The notes under the pieces are model-generated. The model saw only the letters and a program-made list of their open reading frames with translations, did no database searches and was not told the DNA's origin. The position numbers and the translations under genes were made by a program. 64,000 nt of DNA from Heracleum sosnowskyi (Eukaryota; Streptophyta; Magnoliopsida; Apiales; Apiaceae). The stretch is from positions 58,939,133 to 59,003,132 of the forward strand of contig CM061238.1 in NCBI GenBank assembly GCA_030848705.1, given 5' to 3'. Positions 57,489 through 64,000 of the stretch are shown piece after piece. How positions within the stretch are numbered: position 1 is the first letter of the stretch; each line of letters begins with the position of its first letter.

Positions 57489-60400
57489 ATGTCGACAACA
57501 AAGTATGAAAGCATGAAAATTCCCATCCTGAAGAAGTCAGAATATTCAACACGGAAGGTTAAGATGCTGATGTACCCGGAGGCTATGGATCCTGACTATT
57601 TGGACATGATTCATGATGGACCTTATGTTCCTACCAGATTCGTAGAAAGAACAGATACTGTACCTGAACATTATGTGGTCAAGGCTAAAAGTGAATGGAC
57701 TCCAGAAGAAAAAGCTCATGTACTCAGGGAACCAAAGATAAAGAATATACTGCACAATAGTCTTGATGCTGTCATGTCAAACAGAGTGATTGCATGCAAG
57801 TCTGCAAAAGAAATCTGGGATACATTGGAAACTCAGTGTCAGGGATCTGCATCTGTCAAGAAGAACAGAAGGGCTCTCTTGATTCAAGAATATGAACGAT
57901 TCGATGCTAGACCCGATGAGAGCCTAACTGATTTATATGATAGATTTCTGACACTCCTTAACGACCTATCGTTAGTTGGCAAGGAATATGAAACTGAAGA
58001 TTCAAACACCAAGTTTCTAAGAGCGTTACCAGAAGAATGGGATACACAGACATCAATCATTAGACATCAGTATGATCTCAACACTGTGTCTCTTGATGAA
58101 GTCTATGGAATGATAAGAACTCATGATCTTGAAGTTCAACAGAGAAAGAATAAGAAAGGCAGCAAGGCAAAATCTATTGCTTTGAAGGCAGAGGCTAAAT
58201 CAAAAGGAAAAGCTGTGGAAGTCTCAAAAAGGAAAACTCGAGTAGCTGAGTCAGATCCTGATGACTCTTCATCAGATACTGATAGCAATCCTGATGCCAA
58301 TACTAATGATGACTCTTCTGACTCAGACATTGAAGAGATGGTTGTTATGATTGTCAGAAACTTCAAAAGGATGAAGTTCAAGAAAGCTAGGAGACAAGGC
58401 AACTACCAGAAAAGGATCTTCAATGCAGATAAAGACAAGAACATCAAAAAGGATAGCAAAGGTAGCAAATTTGACAAGTCAAAGGTTAGATGCTACAAGT
58501 GTAATGGTATGGGTCACTTTGCTTCTGAGTGCAAGAAGACAAAGGCACTCATCACATCAAGCAAGGACTGGATGGACTCTTCCTCTGAATCTGATACTGA
58601 GGTGGTCAACTATGCACTGATGGCCAATACTGATGATACTGCTATTACTGATGATAAGGGAAAAAGGAAAAATGTGTTAGTCATGGATAGTGGATGTTCT
58701 GTGCACATGACTGGAAACAAAGCCCTGTTATCAGAATATGAGGAAAAAGCTGGCCCAACTGTGTCTTATGGAGATGGCAACATTGGACAAACTTTGGGAT
58801 ATGGCAATATAATCATTGGAAATGTCATCATTGAGAAAGTAGCTCTAGTGAAGGGACTAAAACACAACTTGTTGAGTATTAGTCAAATCACTGACAGAGG
58901 TTATCATGTCAACTTCTATTCCACTCATTGTGAAGTAGTCAGCAAAGAAACATGAAAGATAGCAATGACTGGCTACAGGCATGGTAACATTTATGAAGAC
59001 AACATTCTCTCAAATACTGATGACTCCCCTACATGTCTCATCAGTAAAGCATCAGTAGATGAAAGTTGGAATTGGCACAAGAAGCTTTCTCATCTCAACT
59101 TCAGCAATATCAATGAGTTGGTTAAGAAAGATTTAGTGAGAGGATTACCTAAAGTTTTGTATACTCCTGATGGACTCTATGATGCATGTCAAAAAGGTAA
59201 ACAGAGAAGGACATCATTCCAGAGTAAATCATAATCCTCTGTTGAAGAACCATATCACATGCTGCATCTTGATCTATTTGGTCCAGTCAACATTATGTCC
59301 ATCAGTAAGAAAAGGTACACTCTTGTAATTGTTGATGAATATTCTAGATTCACCTGGGTGTATTTTCTGCACAGAAAAGATGAAACTCCTGAAATACTGT
59401 TGGATCATGTGAGGATGATTGAGACAACCACAAAGTTCAAAGTCAAGATACTGAGAAGTGATAATGGTACTGAATTTAAGAATTCAAAGATGGAAGAGTT
59501 CTGCAAATACAAAGGAATTATTCAACAATTCTCTGCTCCTGGTACACCTCAGCAAAATGGAGTAGTTGAAAGGAAAAATAGAACTCTTATTGAAGCTGGC
59601 AGAACTATGTTGGAAGAAGCTAAGTTACCTACATATTTCTGGGCAGAAGCAGTCAACACAGCATGCTATACTCAAAATCTTACATTGATAAACAAACATG
59701 GTGTTACTCCTTATCAATCTCTCAAGGAGAAGAAACCAAGTTTGAAGCATCTGCATGTGTTTGGCTGTAAATGTTTTGTTCTCAGAACTCATCCTGAACA
59801 GCTAGGAAAATTTGAAACTAAGGCTGATGAAGGAATTTTCATAGGTTATCCTGCATGATTGTCATGGAGTCAATACATGTATCTTTTGATGATAAAAAGA
59901 TAATAGGCTTGAATGAAGACTCACATGATAGACTGATTTTTGAAAATGAAGCTACCAAGGAACCTGAAGAAACTGAATCAGATCCTATAAGTTCATCAAT
60001 TCTTGATGACACTTCAAATCCTGATGTAACACCAAATTCTGATGATGCTAACTCTGATAATACAAATAATAGAGATTCATCTAGTAGTGCAAATGTTGAG
60101 GGGGAGCAACAGCATTCGACTACAAGTTCAGAGTCAACTCAATCATCAGGACAAAATTCTTCAGATACTGATTCAAGTGATGATCCTGATAATTCATCAG
60201 GAGGAGATAGCAACATCTCAGGAGGAGCTTCATCTGAAGCAAGTTCATTAATTCAAAATAACACCAATTCAGGGGGAGCATCAAATTCAGGGGGAACATC
60301 TACATCAAGGAATGATTTACCATCAGCAAGGAAATGGACTGCAAGTCATACTCCTGATTTAATCATTGGAGATCCTGATGCAGGTGTTCAAACAAGAAGT

Positions 60401-61975
60401 GCAACTCAAAATGAATGTCTATATAATAACTTTCTATCAAAGGAGGAACCAAAGAAAGTTGAAGATGCACTCAAAGATGCTGATTGGGTTACTGCAATGC
60501 AAGAAGAATTGAATGAATTTGAAAGGAATGAAGTCTGGAAACTAGTACCAAGACCAAAGAACAGGTCAATTGTTGGTACAAAATGGATTTTCAAGAATAA
60601 GACTGATTCAGATGGTGTAATTATCAGAAACAAAGCAAGACTAGTTGCAAAAGGGTATTCTCAACAAGAAGGAATTGACTATGATGAAACTTTTGCTCCT
60701 GTTGCAAGACTAGAGGCCATCAGAATCTTTCTGGCATATGCAGCTCATAGGAAATTCAAGGTTTTCCAGATGGATGTCAAAAGTGCTTTCTTAAATGGTG
60801 AACTGGAGGAAGAAGTCTATGTTGAACAACCTCCTGGTTTCATTGATCCAAAATATCCAGATCATGTTTACAGATTGGATAAGGTACTTTATGGACTAAA
60901 GCAAGCTCCAAGAGCATGGTATGAAACCTTAGCTCAATTCTTACTGGAAAGTGGATTCAAAAGAGGTACTATTGATAAAACTCTATTCTATTTGAATCAT
61001 GGTAAGGATTTGCTTTTAGTTCAGATTTATGTGGATGATATCATTTTTGGGTCAACAAACAATAATCTGTGTGAAAAGTTTTCCAAGCTTATGCAGTCAA
61101 GATATCAAATGAGCATGATGGGAGAAATGAGTTATTTTCTTGGTCTTCAAGTTAAACAGACTGATGATGGCATTTTTATCAATCAGTCTAAATATACAAG
61201 GAATTTATTGAAAAGGTTTAACATGGAAGACTGTGCTACTGCAAGTACTCTCATTGCTACAACTACCAAACTTGATCCTGATCAAGGTACTGAGGTAGAT
61301 GTAACTCACTACAGAGGAATGATTGGCTCTTTATTGTATCTCACTGCAAGTAGACCAGATATCATGTTTGCAACCTGTCTGTGTGCAAGATTTCAATCAA
61401 AACCTAGGGAACCTCATCTGATTGCAGTTAAAAGAATTTTCAGATATCTCAAAGGCACTTCTTCACTTGGCCTTTGGTATGCAAGGGAATCAGATTTTGG
61501 TTTGTGTGGTTATTCAGATGCTGATTTTGCAGGATGCAAAATAGACAGGAAAAGTACTTCAGGAAGTTGTCAGTTTTTGGGTAGTAGACTAGTTTCATGG
61601 TTCAGCAAAAAGCAAAAGTCTATCTCTACTTCAACAGCAGAAGCTGAGTACATTGCTGCAGGAAGCTGTTGTGCTCAGATAATGTGGATGAGAAATCAGT
61701 TGTTAGATTATGGCCTGTCTTACTCAAAAATCCCTATTTATTGTGGTAACCAAAGTGCTATTGCAATGACAGGAAATCCAGTTCAACATTCTTTTACTAA
61801 ACACATCAGTATTAGATATCATTTCATAAGAGAACAGGTTCTGGAGGGAACAATTGAACTTCACTTTGTTCCTACTAATCAACAACTAGCTGATATATTC
61901 ACCAAGCCACTGCCTGAAGCTACATTCAATAAGTTGGTGAATGAACTTGGAATGATGAACTTTGAGAATTTTTGA
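57489..61975 (+). pseudogene. B2 gag-pol fusion lacking the intron
   Basis: From ATG 57489 one frame runs through gag (capsid, zinc knuckle CYKCNGMGHFASEC, acidic stretch) into protease (VMDSGCSVHMTG). The 1165-base interval found in B1 is absent; the junction is 58658/58659. This is the form expected of a spliced Gag-Pol RNA. Later damage: stops near 58953 and 59232 and a loss of about 37 bases near 59857. Integrase (LHLDLFGPV, RSDNGTEF, GVVERKNR) and the 706-codon end frame with linker, RT (YVDDIIFGS) and RNase H remain. The RNase H YCDN block reads YCGN (61745-61747 is GGT), so a catalytic Asp is lost. Ends LGMMNFENF. Confidence 0.94.
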
Positions 61976-62105
61976 GAAAAGCTACAGAGAAGAAATCCCG
62001 ATGACTATCAAATCCTGATGGTCATTCAGAAAGGTATGTATTTTTGATCAAATCCTGATAGGACAAAATCCTGACAGGAAGTCAACTGGTCAATCCTGAT
62101 GATCA
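61976..62105 (+). promoter_or_regulatory. B2 post-pol motif cluster (shortened)
   Basis: Matches 54202-54335, with AAATCCTGATG, AATCCTGATAGG, AATCCTGACAGG and CAATCCTGATG. Similarity to B1 stops near 62103. Confidence 0.75.
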
Positions 62106-62503
62106 GATACTAAAGCTGGTGTGAGAACCAGATGTTTTCAAGACAAATTGGACAACAGCACTACTGGTATTCTCTGAAAAATAAAATTTATACTTAGTCC
62201 TTGATTAAGTATTAAGTTTTGATTTTAAAATCTCTACTCAATTTTTATCATAGTTTATTATTCATTATCTTCAATATCATTTGTAGTGTTACTAACAACT
62301 TGTGCAGGAAAGTACAGAACAGATCAATTGAGAAATCAAATTTTTTTTTCATTTATACTTGAAGATTTTTACAATTGAAAAGAAAAATACAATTTTTGTT
62401 CTAGCCTACTTTCCTACTCAAGAACACGTGCCCTACAAATTAGCATGAATGCTCCTGAGCAGCTTCACAGTCCATCAGGAATGGACTGTCTCTTGTTCCA
62501 TCC

Positions 62504-62902
62504 TTAAAGGACGAGAAGAGGAGCTGATTCACTTGAATGTGGATCGTCACCGTGTCCACCAGGACTCTTCTGTGCCTCCAACTTGCATGACATACAAGCA
62601 TCACAGATTCTCTTCTTTCTTCTCTCAAGCTCTTGTACGAGCTCCTCATCATCTTCATCATCCTCATCGTCTTCATCCTCTTCATCTTCGTAGATGAGGT
62701 TTTCAAGAGGATTCCAATCAGGATTTGCCTGATGGAAGTTATGAAAGAGAACATCAACCATGGCATTCACAAACGCCTCATGTTCCTGAGGGTCAGGAAT
62801 TGGTTGTGGCTCTTCGTTTTCAGCAAGAGCCTCCTCCATCTCTTGCCAAATTATATCAAGATCTGCATCAGGTAAGTTGTTTGGTTGATGGTTAGCAGCC
62901 AT
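62504..62902 (-). CDS. Small acidic protein of unknown function (132 aa)
   Basis: I do not recognise the family. From ATG 62902 (MAANHQPNNLPDADLDIIW) the protein is strongly acidic: Glu-rich first third, a segment NPDWNPLENLIY, then a nearly pure Asp/Glu run of about 18 residues. Next come a basic helix ELERRKKRICDACMSCK and a Ser/Gly/Pro-rich tail. I prefer this Met to the upstream one at 62992 because its context is favourable (CCATGGC) and the upstream part looks like a leader. A TATA box lies about 95 bases upstream. The frame is open although everything around it is decayed. It may be a captured gene, the start of a broken longer gene, or an antisense ORF of the element. A chance frame is less likely given the composition. 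Confidence 0.5.
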   Translation of the reverse strand: MAANHQPNNLPDADLDIIWQEMEEALAENEEPQPIPDPQEHEAFVNAMVDVLFHNFHQANPDWNPLENLIYEDEEDEDDEDDEDDEELVQELERRKKRICDACMSCKLEAQKSPGGHGDDPHSSESAPLLVL

Positions 62903-62995
62903 GGAGAAAAGAAGGAGATGAAAGGTTTTCGTAAGTTTTTCTTTCTGTGGAGAGGGTTTGTGTATTTGGTAAATGATAATACTGTTTAACACTCT

Positions 62996-63003
62996 CTTTT
63001 ATA
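62996..63003 (-). promoter_or_regulatory. TATA box for the minus-strand ORF
   Basis: TATAAAAG on the minus strand, in CTCTATAAAAGAG. The ATG follows about 95 bases downstream, after a leader rich in A and C, a spacing normal for plant promoters. Confidence 0.5.
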
Positions 63004-63240
63004 GAGATTATTTGATCATCTGCAGGTCATTTGCTTATTCTCGAGGCGACGATTCAGTTTTCCATGACTATTTCGCTTTGATAAATGGTAAGCATGTTTT
63101 AGTGGGTTCTACATCATTAATTTGGTGATTTTAAAATAAATCAAAAACATTTTTTTTTCGGGATTAGTAAAATAAAATTTTGTTTTCTTAAATGGAATTT
63201 TATTTTTACTTCAAATAGAACATAATTTTTTAATCCCGAT

Positions 63241-63885
63241 GAGGCAAATGGTTTTATTGGTAATGCTTTCATTCCTGACGAGGTTAGGTTTTTCTTACAT
63301 CAGAAAATGCCTACTTGTTATGGATTGCTTTCTCATGCTATGGGGCAAGGCCAATCACACCTTGTTCCTAACCCAAGCATTCATCCCAAACAGTCTAAAC
63401 AGTCAACAGCCACCTCTAATGTCTCTCAAAAGACTTTAGTTGTAAAATCAAATAAATCAGCTAGAACTGATGTGTCTGGCAGGCAATCAGGTTCGAAGGA
63501 TTTTTCCTCTACACCACTCACTAAAAAGAAGATACAAGGGGGTGTACAAGGGGTCCTGGTGAAGAAAGCTGCTAAGGGTGTTGAGGCTGTTTCTGTTAAA
63601 AGAAAGTTAGTGCTCAGGGATGAGACTGATTCAGAGGATGATTTACCTATATCCTCTATAATGAATGTGAATAAGGAAGTTGCTGATACTGCTATTGAAG
63701 CTGTGGTACCATCATCAAAACCACAGAAGAAAAGGACATTATTGAAAAGCAGGTATCATATTCCTTTGAAAGTGCAAATGAAGGATACCAATATTCAGAC
63801 ATCAAATCCTGATGAGTCATCTACTCCTGATGCTCACTACACCATAGATTGGCTATTGCAACTCCAACTGAAAAAATTGCTTTAA
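63241..63885 (+). pseudogene. B2 downstream (env-like) ORF, middle part
   Basis: Homologous to 55438-55953 of B1. It shares GQGQSHLVPNP, PKQSKQST, TDVSGRQSGSKDFSSTP, LTKKKI and RKLVLRD.TDSEDD. The 5' part of the ORF is replaced by the foreign segment. The main frame is 63307-63885, with the preceding stretch in another frame. Motif-coded residues SNPDESSTPDAH occur near the end. The last codons (LQLQLKKLL) and the stop suggest a decayed end rather than the true C-terminus seen in B0. Confidence 0.78.
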
Positions 63886-64000
63886 AATCGTTGTTATTTA
63901 ATAACAAGTTTTGACAAGTTTACAAGTACTGCAATTCTTTTTAAAATCGTTACAACTGGATTTCAGTTATGCAAAAATTAAATTATATTGCAATGAATAT
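63886..64000 (+). other. Window end, AT-rich
   Basis: Nothing recognisable. It probably continues the decayed SirB downstream ORF; the true C-terminal part would lie beyond the window. Confidence 0.5.

Larger units (their letters stand above)
62106..63240. other. Foreign or replaced segment in B2
   Basis: Over 1.1 kb with no counterpart in B1. It replaces the spacer end and the first three quarters of the downstream ORF as known from B1. SirB similarity resumes near 63241 (GCAAATGGTTTTATTGG). I found no LTRs, clear terminal inverted repeats or target duplication. It contains a minus-strand reading frame with promoter-like upstream sequence. AT-rich flanks (62160-62400 and 63120-63235) carry nothing recognisable. 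Confidence 0.6.

Noticed and set aside
58940..59240. B2 stop near 58953 as a programmed gag/pol boundary
   Set aside because: B1 has sense codons at the equivalent place (SKESGKTV), and the stop lies inside the protease/integrase region; it is a simple nonsense mutation.
62440..62766. 108-residue Met/Arg-rich minus-strand ORF overlapping the acidic ORF
   Set aside because: It is the alternative frame of the GAT/GAA repeat that codes for the Asp/Glu run; the promoter-proximal acidic frame is better supported.

Overview
The window is transposon-dominated nuclear DNA from a flowering plant, most likely a eudicot. No ordinary host gene, rRNA, tRNA or CRISPR array could be supported. It is a nest of LTR retrotransposons: two lineages of Ty3/gypsy-type elements with very long LTRs, and three related families of Ty1/copia elements of the Sirevirus (SIRE/Maximus) type. 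I call the copia families SirA, SirB and SirC. They are recognised by the initiator-Met-tRNA primer site, the gag zinc knuckles, the copia domain order PR-IN-RT-RNaseH, and a long extra ORF after pol (often called env-like). The species cannot be read from the sequence.

Layout. 1-10502: most of a gypsy element, G1 (probably Tekay/Del chromovirus type). Its 4.85 kb LTRs look almost identical, yet its coding region is wrecked. 10503-13739: gene-free DNA ending in a reverse-strand LTR terminus. 13741-16588: reverse-strand SirC gag fragment split by a solo SirA LTR (A3, TSD AAGGC). 16589-about 20270: truncated LTR of a second gypsy element, G2. About 20270-64000: a head-to-tail series of SirB units sharing LTRs (tail of unit B0, LTR, unit B1, LTR remnant, unit B2). 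B1 pol is split by a 26.1 kb reverse-strand SirA element (A1, TSD ACTGG, 26648-52766). A1 is itself split by a forward SirA element (A2, TSD ATAGA, 30901-43920). A truncated SirA LTR (A4, 55954-56878) sits at the B1/B2 boundary.

How the parts work together. In the Sirevirus copies gag and pol are in different frames and pol has no AUG near its start. In all copies that can be checked, a GT..AG interval starts just after the first zinc knuckle region of gag and ends just before the protease. Removing it joins gag to pol in frame. Unit B2 lacks exactly this interval, as expected of a genomic copy made from spliced RNA. Unspliced RNA would give Gag with extra zinc knuckles; spliced RNA would give a Gag-Pol fusion. 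The downstream ORF codes for a long, hydrophilic, lysine-rich, coiled-coil protein without an obvious membrane segment.

The strongest unexplained signal is a family-specific short DNA motif: TCAACGGAATG/TCAACGAAACG in SirA and ATCAGGAT/ATCCTGAT in SirB. It recurs on both strands in the same slots of the two families: LTR U3, gag 3' part, integrase-RT linker, post-pol spacer and the extra ORF. Sequence comparisons were made by eye; boundaries marked approximate are uncertain.
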